A DNA stretch of 41,926 bases, from positions 1 to 41,926 of the forward strand of contig JAJDOH010000031.1 in NCBI GenBank assembly GCA_022340265.1, given 5' to 3'. The notes under the pieces were generated by a model. That model did no database searches. It had not been told where the DNA came from and saw only the letters and a program-made list of their open reading frames with translations. Every line of letters starts with the position of its first letter. Position 1 is the stretch's first letter. This DNA is from Deltaproteobacteria bacterium (GTDB lineage Bacteria; Desulfobacterota; DSM-4660; Desulfatiglandales; Desulfatiglandaceae). A program made the position numbers and the translations under genes. This document shows positions 16,421-24,823 of the stretch, one piece after another.

Positions 16421-17770
16421 TTACGACAGGCTTTCGTCCAGGTGTTTTTTGAGCAAACCCACCTGATGCTTCAGACTGCGATCCGTCTTCATTTTCTTCT
16501 CAACCAATTCAGTCGCATACACCACCGTGGAATGGCTGCGGTTGATGGTTCGGCCAATGGATTCCAGTGTTTCGTCGGAATATTTTCTGGAAAGGTATGC
16601 GTAGATGTTGCGCGGATATGCGTAAGCCTTTTTTCGAGAACGGGAACTGAGCATATCGATGCTAACCTTGTAATATTCACACACAAGCGCCATTATTTTT
16701 TCAGTGGTAATGGACCCTTCTTCCGATACCAGTGCACACACGACATCCTTGGCCAGATCCATATCGATCTTTGCCCCTACCAGTTCGGCTCTGGCCTTGA
16801 GGCATTTCAGCGCGCTTTCCATTTGGCGAACGTCACGCTTCAACCTGCCCGCCAGAAAATGAACCACATCTTTTGAAAGAACAACGTTGAATCCTTTGGC
16901 TTTTTCTTCCAGTATTTTGATGCGTGTGTGATAATCCGGTCCTCCGATGGTGGTCACCAGGCCTGAAGTCAGGCGGGAAGAAAGCTCCTTGGACATCTGC
17001 GGAATATCCTTGGGCGGTAGAGAGCTGGTAAAGATAATTCTTTTTCGGTCCTGGGCCAGGGCATCCAGCGTATAGCCCAATTCCGCCTGTATTTTTTCTT
17101 TTCCACCTAAGAAATGGACTTCTTCCAGAAGCAGGACATCACATGATTGCCGGTATCTGTTCTTAAATGCTTCAATACACCGATTCCGGAGGGAAGAGAT
17201 CATTTCGTTAGTGAAGTCCTCTGCCGTCATGTAGAATACCCGGGATCGCGGGTTTTTAGCAAGAATGCTGTGCCCGATAGCCTGTGACAGGTGGGTTTTC
17301 CCCAAACCGGTATTTGAGAGCATGAGAAGCGAATGGTAATCGCAACTGTCCCCCAACGCAATATTCTTTGAGGCTGAATAGGCAAATTCATTGGATTGTC
17401 CGACAATAAAGCGATCAAAGGTAAATTGGCTGTTCAGCAAAAAACTCTTTGGACGTTTTTTCTCGGGCATACCGGGAAGAATCAATTGATCCGGGTCGGG
17501 CGCAAAAGCAGCGGGGGATGGCGTTCTTTTGCGTCGCTGCACTTTAAGCTGAACATCGACAGGTCTGTCGACCAGAGCATTAAACTTTTCTCTGATCAGA
17601 TCCAGGTAATTTTCGACAACCCAATCTTTACTAAATCGATTGGGGCATCCCAAAACGACGGAGTTTTTCTCAGCCTGAAGGCATGCGATCGGTTTGATCC
17701 ACAGAGAAAAGGTATTTTCCGGAACCCTCATTTTGATCTGATTTTTAATTTCGCCCCAAACGGTTTTCAT
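16421..17770 (-). CDS. dnaA: Divergent DnaA-family replication initiator
   Basis: A 449-residue protein with all four DnaA domains. Domain I starts VWGEIKNQIKMRVPENTFSLWI, a short linker follows, then the AAA+ domain from FTFDRFIVGQSNEFAYSAS and a C-terminal helix-turn-helix. Key motifs differ from standard DnaA. Walker A is SNTGLGKT (152-159) with Ser for the first Gly, Walker B is LLLEEVHF instead of LLIDDIQF (two Glu for two Asp near 216), and the DNA-recognition signature is RSHST (about 411-415) instead of RDHTT. SSRLTSGL keeps the arginine-finger Arg. The ATG at 17770 has AGGAG six bases before it; the longer frame to 17893 lacks family similarity. dnaN, gyrB and recF are not next to it. 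Confidence 0.88.
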   Translation of the reverse strand: MKTVWGEIKNQIKMRVPENTFSLWIKPIACLQAEKNSVVLGCPNRFSKDWVVENYLDLIREKFNALVDRPVDVQLKVQRRKRTPSPAAFAPDPDQLILPGMPEKKRPKSFLLNSQFTFDRFIVGQSNEFAYSASKNIALGDSCDYHSLLMLSNTGLGKTHLSQAIGHSILAKNPRSRVFYMTAEDFTNEMISSLRNRCIEAFKNRYRQSCDVLLLEEVHFLGGKEKIQAELGYTLDALAQDRKRIIFTSSLPPKDIPQMSKELSSRLTSGLVTTIGGPDYHTRIKILEEKAKGFNVVLSKDVVHFLAGRLKRDVRQMESALKCLKARAELVGAKIDMDLAKDVVCALVSEEGSITTEKIMALVCEYYKVSIDMLSSRSRKKAYAYPRNIYAYLSRKYSDETLESIGRTINRSHSTVVYATELVEKKMKTDRSLKHQVGLLKKHLDESLS

Positions 17771-18366
17771 GGGTTGCTCCTGATGAAACAAAAAGGTGAA
17801 ATGAAAGAAATGAAGTGAGACGTTACGGCGAAACTGATTGCAGGGAATATCTACAGCAAAAGTAAAAGTCTTGTCAAATAGGCCTTGGCGCAATCAATAC
17901 TTAAGGGTCCGATAATTTTCGACAACGGCTAACTTGTTTCGTTTACAGCAAAATTAACCGTCCCTTTTCTAAGGTGCTGAGAAAGCGATGCATTTCGTAA
18001 TTATTAAATTGCATTGATATCAATATATTATATGATATACACTATTTGTTGAAAGAAAATTCCACAAGCTTTCTCTGCCGATTAATCTATTTTTCTTTGT
18101 TTTTCTACAAATTTCATTTTTTTGTGTTTGTTTTTTTGAAAGCCCCCGTTGATCAATGTTCATCGGCTTTTTACGATTTTCATCCCATAAAGAAGAAATA
18201 TTGAAATGAAATTCATCGCTGACCTACACACCTATTTTCAGTTTATGAGGGCAACTTCAAAAAACCTTACGCCTGAAAATCTCTCATTATGGGCCCAGAA
18301 ATAAGGGATCGGCGTCTTTGGGACAGGGAACTTTACCCACACCGTTCAAACCCGCCATTTCGGCGT
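17771..18366. other. Long AT-rich region upstream of dnaA
   Basis: About 600 bases without a credible gene, strongly AT-rich around 18000-18140. It holds the perfect palindrome TTGATATCAA (18014-18023) next to a run of alternating A/T, and a minus-strand TATAAT (complement of 18027-18032) that could be a -10 for dnaA, although the -35 is poor. I found no good match to the TTATCCACA DnaA box; the nearest is AATTCCACA at 18058-18066 with three mismatches. A weak hairpin AAAGCC/GGCTTT followed by T-rich sequence lies at 18139-18172. An origin cannot be claimed from this. Confidence 0.45.
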
Positions 18367-19656
18367 TTAGCGAACCGGTTGATTGAAATACCCCAGATCC
18401 AGATCCGGAAAACTTTCGTTTAGATGTTCCGCCATCTTGCGCATACCGATACCCACGGCATCGGTTGCGGGCATTTTTGCAGCATAAAATTCCGGGTCAA
18501 TACAGAGGTTTTTCAGATGCAGAAAGTTGACGCCGGTTTTGGAGATCAAAGCCTCCAGTGCATCCATTTCTTCCTGCTGATCTGAAACACCTGGAAAAAC
18601 CAAATAATTCAGCATGGTATACAGCCCCAGTTGCCGCGATAAACCAATGGCATCGACCACATCATTAAATCCGTATCCTTTGGGGCGATAGTAGGCCCTA
18701 TAGAAGTCCCTCCTGGCGCTGTTTAAGCTGATGCGGATGGAATCCAGTCCGCTTTTTGCAATTTTTTCAATGCGGTCCGGAAAACTGCCGTTTGTATTAA
18801 GGTTGATGGTCCCTTTTTGCGTCTGTTTTCGAATTTCCGTGATGCTTTCTGCAATCAACCCATATTCAGTAAGGGGTTCTCCCTCACAGCCCTGCCCGAA
18901 ACTCACAATGGCTTTCGGCGCACAGGTCAGGTGGGCCACCGCCAGATCGACGATTTCTCCCATGGAAGGCGTAAAGCAGATCCTATCGTGAGACGCTTCA
19001 AACGAAGCGCCCGGTTGAAGCGACAGGCATCCCAGGCAGTCGGCATTGCATTTTCGGCTGACCGGCAGCGGCGCTTCCCATCTTCTCAAGAAGAGATTTT
19101 TTGCGGCAAAACAATGGTTTTCCCTCGCGCAGACGGTCAAATGATCGACGAGTGGACCGGTCGTGATTTTCTTTCTGAAATTTGAAATGGCGAGGCCCAG
19201 GTCGCGGTCATCATAATGGCGGGGATCCCATCGCTCGTTGTACTCCACCTCGAACCCTGCAGACCAGTACCGTCCTTCCTTGAAACCAACAGCCCCATAG
19301 GCCCATGACGGCAGCACGAAGGATTTTCGACGGTAATCCGCCGCTGGAAGATGGGTTCTTACAAATCCCGGTTCAAGAAAAGAAGCGACAGCGAAACAGG
19401 GAATGGAATACCCACCCAAATCCATTTTATGAACGGTTTTCAATTGACCCGTTTCAGGGTCCAGACCCATGGGAGGACAGGCGGGGATATAGAAAAGTTT
19501 ACTGAATTCCGGCATAATCATCAGATCTTCAGTTTCGATGGGCGAAAGCCTTGACCCGGAAAGCCCGGCCATTCTAAGGTTCGGATGGTCATAAATGCGG
19601 CCTTCATCGTCTGCATAAATCATGAGCGGCAGGTCTTTGAGGTTTTGGGTGGTCAT
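18367..19656 (-). CDS. Radical SAM protein of unknown substrate
   Basis: A 429-residue protein with an unusual layout: about 195 residues of unassigned N-terminal domain, then the iron-sulfur motif CNADCLGC (C203, C207, C210; CxxxCxxC), followed by a TIM-barrel half. SFGQGCEGEPLTEYGLIAESI is the SAM-binding GGE-like region, and GTINLNTNGSFPDRIEKIAKSGLDSIRISLNSAR is a typical radical SAM strand/helix. Extra cysteines occur before the motif (CARENHC near 176-182). A GAGACGG ribosome site precedes the ATG. The gene is a lone transcript, divergent from the histidine kinase. Function cannot be assigned. Confidence 0.82.
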   Translation of the reverse strand: MTTQNLKDLPLMIYADDEGRIYDHPNLRMAGLSGSRLSPIETEDLMIMPEFSKLFYIPACPPMGLDPETGQLKTVHKMDLGGYSIPCFAVASFLEPGFVRTHLPAADYRRKSFVLPSWAYGAVGFKEGRYWSAGFEVEYNERWDPRHYDDRDLGLAISNFRKKITTGPLVDHLTVCARENHCFAAKNLFLRRWEAPLPVSRKCNADCLGCLSLQPGASFEASHDRICFTPSMGEIVDLAVAHLTCAPKAIVSFGQGCEGEPLTEYGLIAESITEIRKQTQKGTINLNTNGSFPDRIEKIAKSGLDSIRISLNSARRDFYRAYYRPKGYGFNDVVDAIGLSRQLGLYTMLNYLVFPGVSDQQEEMDALEALISKTGVNFLHLKNLCIDPEFYAAKMPATDAVGIGMRKMAEHLNESFPDLDLGYFNQPVR

Positions 19657-19681
19657 ACCGTCTCTTTTCTGATACCTGTTG

Positions 19682-19711
19682 TTGACTATGATCTTTTAGG
19701 GTGTTTAAAAT
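19682..19711 (+). promoter_or_regulatory. Sigma70-type promoter of the kinase-regulator operon
   Basis: TTGACT (19682-19687) and TAAAAT (19706-19711) are separated by 18 bases; both match consensus at five of six positions. Transcription would begin near 19718, about 70 bases before the kinase ATG. Confidence 0.6.
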
Positions 19712-19786
19712 AGCAGAAATATCAGATCCCGGCAAGAATACTCCTTGGAAAAAGGAGAGGTTTTGCCGGTCCACAGCAAGGAAGAA

Positions 19787-21232
19787 ATGTCGTTTCCAAA
19801 CAAAAAAAATGAAAAAAGGGGCAAGCAATTCAGACTTGTCAAGTTTTTCGCCTATGCCAGTTTTCTGGTTCTCATCATTTTCAGTTTGCCTTTTTCCATG
19901 GTCATCTCACAACGGGCCAAAGACATTCTAATGAAAAGCCACGAAACGTATGCCCTGTTGTTGGGTGAAAACCTGAATCACCAGGTCTTTCAGAATTTTG
20001 TGCTGCCTGTTACCCAGCAGTACGGGAAGATGAGACTCAGGGAAAAACGGCAGCAGGCATTGATGGATCGTATCGTCAGAAACACCACTCACAGCTTTAA
20101 AATCGATGTGGTGAACATCTATGATATCAACCAGGGGGTGATCGCTTACAGCACCGACCCCAAGCTTATCGGGAAAAAAGTGCGAGAGAGTTTGGGTTAC
20201 AAAAAAGCGGTCGAGGGCGAGAACTCTTCCCGTCTTGTATCCGGAGGAGATGGAATCTGGGGCATAGGGATCCAACGACTGGGGGCTGAAAAAAAGTTGC
20301 GGACTTATATTCCGTTTATGGGAACCCGCCGTTTCCTAGGCGATACCGGGCATGTCCTGGGTGTTTTTGAACTGATACAGGACCTTACTGCGGAATATGA
20401 ATCCCTGGTTCGGTTTCAGTATCTGATTTTCGGCCTTTCAATCCTGATTATGGGCATGATTTTTTTGGCGCTTTTGTTTATCGTGCGCAAAGCGGAAAAA
20501 ATCATTGCGGAAAGGGCCCGGGAGCAGCGGGAACTGGAAACCCAGCTGGATCAGGCGGAACGGTTGGCGGCACTGGGTCAGATGGTGGCTGGGGTATCCC
20601 ACGAAATCAGAAACCCGCTTGGTATTATTCGAAGTACCGCCGAACTGATGGGCAGCATGTCCACCGGCAATGAGTCACAGGCCAAACTGTCGGGTCTGAT
20701 TGTTGAGGAATCGAGCCGTCTCAATAATATTGTTACGGAGTTCCTTGATTTCGCCCGGCCCCAGACACCTCATTTCCAGGACTGTGATCTGAATGAAATC
20801 CTGCACAAAAACATCCAGTTTTTGCAACGGGAACTTGAAACAAGAAAAATTCTGCTGCAGGATGGATTGCCCCATCGGTCTCTGCCTCTCAAGGCCGACC
20901 CTCAACTGCTCTACCGGTCTTTCCTGAACATTTTCATGAACGCCCTTCAGGCTATGGAAGATGGGGGGACCCTTTCCGTCAGTGTTTCAGAAGATGGAGA
21001 TCATTATGGGGTAGCCATTGAAGATGACGGCAGCGGTATTCAGGAAAAGGATCTGAAAAAGATTTTCGATCCTTTTTTCAGCACGAAAGACAAGGGAAGT
21101 GGTCTAGGGCTTTCCATTGTCCGCAATATCATCGAGGGCCACAAGGGTCATATTCGGATTGAAAGCCATCTTGAAGCGTCGGCTCCTGATGAAACCGGAA
21201 CCAGTGTTTTCATTCAACTGCCAAAACAATAA
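19787..21232 (+). CDS. Membrane-bound sensor histidine kinase (NtrB-like core)
   Basis: A 481-residue two-component sensor. A membrane helix near residues 20-42 and another near 212-234 flank a roughly 170-residue periplasmic domain of Cache type (DVVNIYDINQGVIAYSTDPKLIGKKV is the tell-tale strand pattern). Then comes a coiled linker (EREQRELETQLDQAERLAALG-like), the HisKA motif VSHEIRNPLG with the phospho-accepting His near 272, and the ATPase core: N box NIFMNALQAMEDGG, G1 EDDGSGI, F/G2 FDPFFSTKDKGSGLGLS. The start is the ATG at 19787 with AGGA five bases upstream; an in-frame TTG at 19745 is less likely. It is followed 11 bases later by its partner regulator gene. The ligand is unknown; Cache domains often bind small organic acids or amino acids. 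Confidence 0.93.
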   Translation: MSFPNKKNEKRGKQFRLVKFFAYASFLVLIIFSLPFSMVISQRAKDILMKSHETYALLLGENLNHQVFQNFVLPVTQQYGKMRLREKRQQALMDRIVRNTTHSFKIDVVNIYDINQGVIAYSTDPKLIGKKVRESLGYKKAVEGENSSRLVSGGDGIWGIGIQRLGAEKKLRTYIPFMGTRRFLGDTGHVLGVFELIQDLTAEYESLVRFQYLIFGLSILIMGMIFLALLFIVRKAEKIIAERAREQRELETQLDQAERLAALGQMVAGVSHEIRNPLGIIRSTAELMGSMSTGNESQAKLSGLIVEESSRLNNIVTEFLDFARPQTPHFQDCDLNEILHKNIQFLQRELETRKILLQDGLPHRSLPLKADPQLLYRSFLNIFMNALQAMEDGGTLSVSVSEDGDHYGVAIEDDGSGIQEKDLKKIFDPFFSTKDKGSGLGLSIVRNIIEGHKGHIRIESHLEASAPDETGTSVFIQLPKQ

Positions 21233-21243
21233 AGGTGAGGGAT

Positions 21244-22608
21244 ATGGAAACCATCCTGATTGTTGATGATGAAAAGAACTATCTCGTTGTACTGGAAGCG
21301 CTTCTGAGTGCTGAAGGGTACGAAATTATTACGGCCAGGGACGCCAAAATGGCTGTGAGCATTCTTCGTGAAGCAGATATCGATCTGGTCATTACGGATA
21401 TGAAGATGCCGGGGATGAGCGGAATGGAGCTTCTGGAAGAATGCAAGAAAATCAATTCGGAAATTCCCGTTATTATGATGACCGCCTTTGGTACCATCGA
21501 AATGGCGGTTGAGGCCATGAAAAAGCATGCCTACGATTACATTCAGAAACCATTTGAAAATGAGACGCTCAAACTGACGGTCAAAAAGGCAATGGAGAAC
21601 CATCGCCTGTTAAAAGATAACAGACTGCTGGCAGAAGCCCTTTCCGATCGATTCAGATACGGCAATATGGTGGGGAAGAGCAGACCGATGATGAAAGTCT
21701 ATGACCTTATTGACAAGGTCTCCAGCTCCAAGGCGTCCGTGCTCATTACCGGACCTTCGGGAACCGGAAAAGAACTCATTGCCAAGGCCATTCATTACCA
21801 GGGACTCAGAAAGGAAAGACCGCTTATTTCCATCAACTGCGGGGCGCTTACGGAAACCCTGCTGGCCAGTGAATTGTTCGGGCACGAAAGGGGGGCTTTT
21901 ACCGGAGCCGTCGCCATGAAAAAAGGCCGTTTTGAGCTGGCGGACGGCGGTACCATCTTTCTGGACGAAGTGGGGGAGATGCCGCCGTCACTTCAGGTGA
22001 AGCTGCTGCGGGTTCTGCAGGAAATGGAGCTGGAACGGGTGGGGGGAACCCGGACCATCAAAGTGGATGTGCGGGTCCTGTCCGCTTCAAATCGAAATAT
22101 CAAAGATGATGTGGTCGAAGGGCTGTTTCGTGAAGACCTTTATTACCGTTTGAATGTGATTCATATCGATGTGCCGTCACTTCAGGAGCGCACGGATGAT
22201 ATTCCGCTGCTCGTAAAGCATTTTATCGATAAATTTCAGGAAGGAGATACCAAGAAGAACATCGAACTTCGCCCTGAGGTTTGGAAGGCCCTTTACACAT
22301 ACCCGTGGCCGGGAAATGTCAGAGAGTTGGAAAATGTTATTGAAAGGGCCATGGTGTTGCATGCAGGCGATGCTATTACCCTGGATGACCTGCCAGAAAC
22401 GTTTGTCAGCACGGAAACGGAATTCGATGTGGAAAGGTTTATTCCGCCGCATATTCCGCTGTCCAGAGCCCTGGAAGAGATCGAGGAAAGGCTCGTTCGA
22501 AGAGCCCTGGCGCAATCCAATAATGTACAGTCCCACGCGGCCAAAAGTTTGGGCATTACCAAAAGCCTGATTCAGCACAAAATGAAAAAGTACAACATTA
22601 CTTTGTAG
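21244..22608 (+). CDS. Sigma54-dependent response regulator, NtrC family
   Basis: A 454-residue activator that drives open-complex formation by sigma54 RNA polymerase when phosphorylated. The receiver domain (1-120) has [10 protein letters not shown], the phospho-acceptor Asp in [10 protein letters not shown] near 51, and a conserved Lys in IQKPFE. The AAA+ domain has Walker A GPSGTGKE, the intact GAFTGA sigma54-contact loop ([10 protein letters not shown]), and FLDEVGEMP as Walker B. A Fis-type helix-turn-helix ends the protein ([25 protein letters not shown]). The ATG at 21244 is used because AAGGTGA precedes it; a GTG at 21235 is in frame. The sites and sigma54 promoter just behind its stop suggest its chief target. 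Confidence 0.95.
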   Translation: METILIVDDEKNYLVVLEALLSAEGYEIITARDAKMAVSILREADIDLVITDMKMPGMSGMELLEECKKINSEIPVIMMTAFGTIEMAVEAMKKHAYDYIQKPFENETLKLTVKKAMENHRLLKDNRLLAEALSDRFRYGNMVGKSRPMMKVYDLIDKVSSSKASVLITGPSGTGKELIAKAIHYQGLRKERPLISINCGALTETLLASELFGHERGAFTGAVAMKKGRFELADGGTIFLDEVGEMPPSLQVKLLRVLQEMELERVGGTRTIKVDVRVLSASNRNIKDDVVEGLFREDLYYRLNVIHIDVPSLQERTDDIPLLVKHFIDKFQEGDTKKNIELRPEVWKALYTYPWPGNVRELENVIERAMVLHAGDAITLDDLPETFVSTETEFDVERFIPPHIPLSRALEEIEERLVRRALAQSNNVQSHAAKSLGITKSLIQHKMKKYNITL

Positions 22609-22626
22609 GGTAAAATGTTTTGTACT
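22589..22626 (+). promoter_or_regulatory. Candidate activator sites overlapping the regulator stop codon
   Basis: GTACAACATT (22590-22599) is the exact reverse complement of AATGTTGTAC inside the perfect palindrome at 22686-22703. GGTAAAATGTTTTGTACT (22609-22626) is a degenerate copy of the same palindrome. They sit about 200-240 bases upstream of the predicted sigma54 start, within the usual reach of enhancer-binding proteins. Confidence 0.5.
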
Positions 22627-22685
22627 CAAGAAAATATATTGATTCCAATGGGTTGTAGCTTAAGCTCACATTCAGGCTAAATTTT

Positions 22686-22703
22686 GGTACAAAATGTTGT
22701 ACC
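22686..22703 (+). promoter_or_regulatory. Perfect palindrome, probable enhancer site of the NtrC-like regulator
   Basis: GGTACAAAATGTTGTACC is a perfect inverted repeat with 7-base arms and a 4-base spacer, centred about 133 bases upstream of the predicted sigma54 transcription start. This size, symmetry and distance match upstream activating sequences of NtrC-family proteins. Confidence 0.65.
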
Positions 22704-22800
22704 TCATGGGCTTGCCATGAATATGAGCGCGTGGTCCATAACAATCAATCTATCTATTAAAAACAGCAGGTTATGAGAAAAAATCGAGAGATCTAGTTTT

Positions 22801-22817
22801 TTGGCAAGCTAATTGCA
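22801..22817 (+). promoter_or_regulatory. Sigma54 (-24/-12) promoter
   Basis: TTGGCAAGCTAATTGCA matches the sigma54 consensus TGGCACG-N4-TTGCW with one mismatch. The GG (22803-22804) and GC (22815-22816) elements are spaced exactly 12 bases, first base to first base. The start of transcription is expected near 22828. No open reading frame follows on this strand, only a short segment ending in an intrinsic terminator. Confidence 0.78.
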
Positions 22818-22827
22818 TTAAAGAAAA

Positions 22828-22897
22828 GCCATATAGAGTCTAATAATTACTCTTTCCTCCTAAGAAACCAACCCCGTTTACGGGGTTGGTTTTTTTG
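22828..22897 (+). ncRNA. Candidate sigma54-dependent small RNA of about 70 nt
   Basis: The segment between the predicted sigma54 start and the end of the terminator T-run is about 70 bases. It has a 5' stem-loop AGAGT/ACTCT (22835-22839 with 22849-22853), then an unpaired stretch containing CCTCCT (22856-22861), and then the terminator hairpin with its U tail. CCUCCU is complementary to Shine-Dalgarno sequences, the usual seed of trans-acting regulatory RNAs. No start codon with a reading frame is seen. By position it resembles crcZ behind cbrB or qrr1 beside luxO, which are also sigma54-dependent and activated by the neighbouring regulator. The alternative is that this is only the 3' untranslated region of the regulator mRNA. 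Nothing in it is recognised as a known RNA family. Confidence 0.6.
22866..22897 (+). terminator. Strong intrinsic terminator
   Basis: An 11-base-pair perfect stem, AACCAACCCCG paired with CGGGGTTGGTT, with a TTTA loop (22877-22880) and a run of eight T (22890-22897). It would end both the regulator operon and the small RNA. In reverse it may also help to stop transcription from era, which ends at 22923. Confidence 0.95.
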
Positions 22898-22922
22898 TGC
22901 CCTCGGCGTTTTTCATCTCTTG

Positions 22923-23807
22923 TCAATATCCCAGACGTTTCAGTGCGCGGGTGTCTTTGCTCCAGTTTTTCTCAAGACGTACCGTTAGATCCAGATAAAC
23001 CTTTGCTTCAAACAGTGATTCCAGTTCAAGTCTGGCGGCACGACCGATTTTCCGGATCATTCTGCCGCCACGGCCAATGAAGATTCCTTTTTGTGAGTCG
23101 CTTTCAACGTGGATTCTGGCCGCGATGGATACCAGGTTTTTTTTCGCTACATCCTCGATCTTTGAAACGGTTACGGCACAGGAATAGGGGAGTTCCTGGC
23201 TGAGGTGTTCATAAATCTTCTCCCGAATGATTTCAGATACCATGAAAGCCTCCGACTGATCTGTATCCATATCTTCGGGAAAAAACTGCGGTCCCGGTTT
23301 TAATTGGCGTTTAAGTTCCTGAAGCAATGTGTCCACGCCGTTTCCCTTGAGGGCGGAAATGGGTATCATGGCATCAAAGTTCAGTTTTCGGCCGTAATCC
23401 GCCAAAAGGGGAAGGATATGTTCCTTCTTTACCTTGTCGATTTTGTTTATGACCAGAAAACGGGGTTTGGCTATCGATTTTAGTCCTCGGATGATGGATG
23501 GAACGGCGGGGTCTTCTCTGGGATTCGCCTCCACCATCATCAGGATGATATCGACTTCATGAAATGCGGCAAAAGCGGCATCCACCATGCTTTTATGCAG
23601 CGCTGTCCGTGTTTTGTGAATCCCCGGTGTATCCATGAAAACCATCTGGCAGCCATGTTGGTGAAAAACCCCCAGGATCCGGTTTCGGGTCGTTTGCGGT
23701 TTAGGGGAAACGATGGCAAGTTTCGTCCCCATGATACGGTTCAAAAGGGTCGACTTGCCCACATTGGGCGGGCCGACAATACCAATGAAACCCGATTTAA
23801 ACGTCAT
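22923..23807 (-). CDS. era: GTPase Era (16S rRNA maturation)
   Basis: Binds the 3' end of 16S rRNA and helps small-subunit assembly. The 294-residue protein has the G1 loop GPPNVGKSTLLN, the PQTTRNRI switch I, DTPG as G3, NKID as G4 and SALKG as G5. The C-terminal KH domain has IFIGRGGRMIRKIGRAARLELE. The ATG at 23807 overlaps the stop of the radical SAM gene (ATGA) and has GGGAG seven bases upstream; a GTG at 23819 is less likely. It is the last gene of the rnc-radical SAM-era group. Confidence 0.97.
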   Translation of the reverse strand: MTFKSGFIGIVGPPNVGKSTLLNRIMGTKLAIVSPKPQTTRNRILGVFHQHGCQMVFMDTPGIHKTRTALHKSMVDAAFAAFHEVDIILMMVEANPREDPAVPSIIRGLKSIAKPRFLVINKIDKVKKEHILPLLADYGRKLNFDAMIPISALKGNGVDTLLQELKRQLKPGPQFFPEDMDTDQSEAFMVSEIIREKIYEHLSQELPYSCAVTVSKIEDVAKKNLVSIAARIHVESDSQKGIFIGRGGRMIRKIGRAARLELESLFEAKVYLDLTVRLEKNWSKDTRALKRLGY

Positions 23808-24823
23808 ATCAACTCCCACCTGATTTTGCCCGAAGGTACCGTATCATCGGGCATAACCCCCATGACCGTCGCCCCGGTCATTTGCTCAATCTTTCGAAGC
23901 CCATGGTTCTTGTAGCCCCTTACCAGGGGAATTTCCTTCGCGGGTGCGTGAATCCTGAGCTGTGAAGCCTCGCCAAATACCGGTAGATCCGGCGCAATAC
24001 TTTTAAAATGAATAGCTGCCCTGACCAGGAACCCGAATGCGGGATGCCAGGGTCCTGATACGATACGATCCCTTTTTGTAAGTGAAGGTGAACCCATGAG
24101 ACCGATTCGGATAACGGGGATCCCGTTTTGTTCAAACAGCATAACACTGTTGATACATATGTTGACAGCCTCTTCAAGTGAAAAGGGCTTAAAGGTCCCT
24201 TCAGCGTGCAAGCGGGCCATGCCGGTTCCTTTGATCACCAGCGCAGGATACAGTCGCACCATTTGAGGCTTTAAGGCCAGCACTTTTTCCACGGTGGCCA
24301 GAAAACTTTCCTCTGAATCGCCGGGTAGACCCGGCATGAGCTGAATCCCCACGCTGAAACCATGGCTTTTCAACATTCGAACGGCTGCTTCGGAGTCCTT
24401 TGCGGTATGTCCTCTCCGCGAAAGCGTCAGAACACGGTCGTTCATGGACTGGACTCCCAGTTCCACTGTGGTGACATGATACGCTTTTAAAATTGCCAGA
24501 CGTTCTGCATCCAGAGAATCGGGACGTGTTGAAATTCTGATGGATTTTAACGTACCGTTTTGTATATAAGGTGCTGCAGCATCTAACAGGGATTTCATAC
24601 GGGTTTTGGAAAGCCCGGTAAAGGTTCCACCGTAGAACGCCAATTCTCTATCTTTATAAGACCCGAACCGTTCGGCACGTGTCGCCGTATCCAGGGTTTT
24701 TCGTACCTCCGATGGGTCTGTTAGATGAGCCCTCTGATCGGTAATCTTTTCCTGATCGCAGAAAAGGCATCTGTGGGGACATCCGGCGTGGGAAATAAAT
24801 ATGGGGATAATCAGGGGCTTCAA
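23804..24823 (-). CDS. Elp3-like radical SAM protein
   Basis: A 339-residue radical SAM protein. It opens with IPIFISHAGCPHRCLFCDQ, giving the CxxxCxxC cluster motif near residue 15, then AFYGGTFTGL, STRPDSL and VELGVQSMNDRVL, which are the Elp3/MiaB-type strand motifs. A C-terminal region (about 270-339) with HAPAKEIPLVRGYKNHGLRKIEQ is not the acetyltransferase domain of true Elp3. It is tied by 4-base overlaps to rnc upstream and era downstream. The family is common in this rnc-era context; the substrate is unknown, but RNA modification is a reasonable guess given the neighbours. Confidence 0.85.
   Translation of the reverse strand: MKPLIIPIFISHAGCPHRCLFCDQEKITDQRAHLTDPSEVRKTLDTATRAERFGSYKDRELAFYGGTFTGLSKTRMKSLLDAAAPYIQNGTLKSIRISTRPDSLDAERLAILKAYHVTTVELGVQSMNDRVLTLSRRGHTAKDSEAAVRMLKSHGFSVGIQLMPGLPGDSEESFLATVEKVLALKPQMVRLYPALVIKGTGMARLHAEGTFKPFSLEEAVNICINSVMLFEQNGIPVIRIGLMGSPSLTKRDRIVSGPWHPAFGFLVRAAIHFKSIAPDLPVFGEASQLRIHAPAKEIPLVRGYKNHGLRKIEQMTGATVMGVMPDDTVPSGKIRWELI

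Noticed and set aside
18139..18172. AAAGCC/GGCTTT hairpin followed by T-rich sequence, terminator-like on the plus strand
   Set aside because: Only six base pairs with a 20-base loop, and no plus-strand gene lies upstream of it.
17894..18366. Chromosomal origin at the dnaA upstream region
   Set aside because: No cluster of DnaA boxes was found; the best match has three mismatches, and skew cannot be computed by eye.
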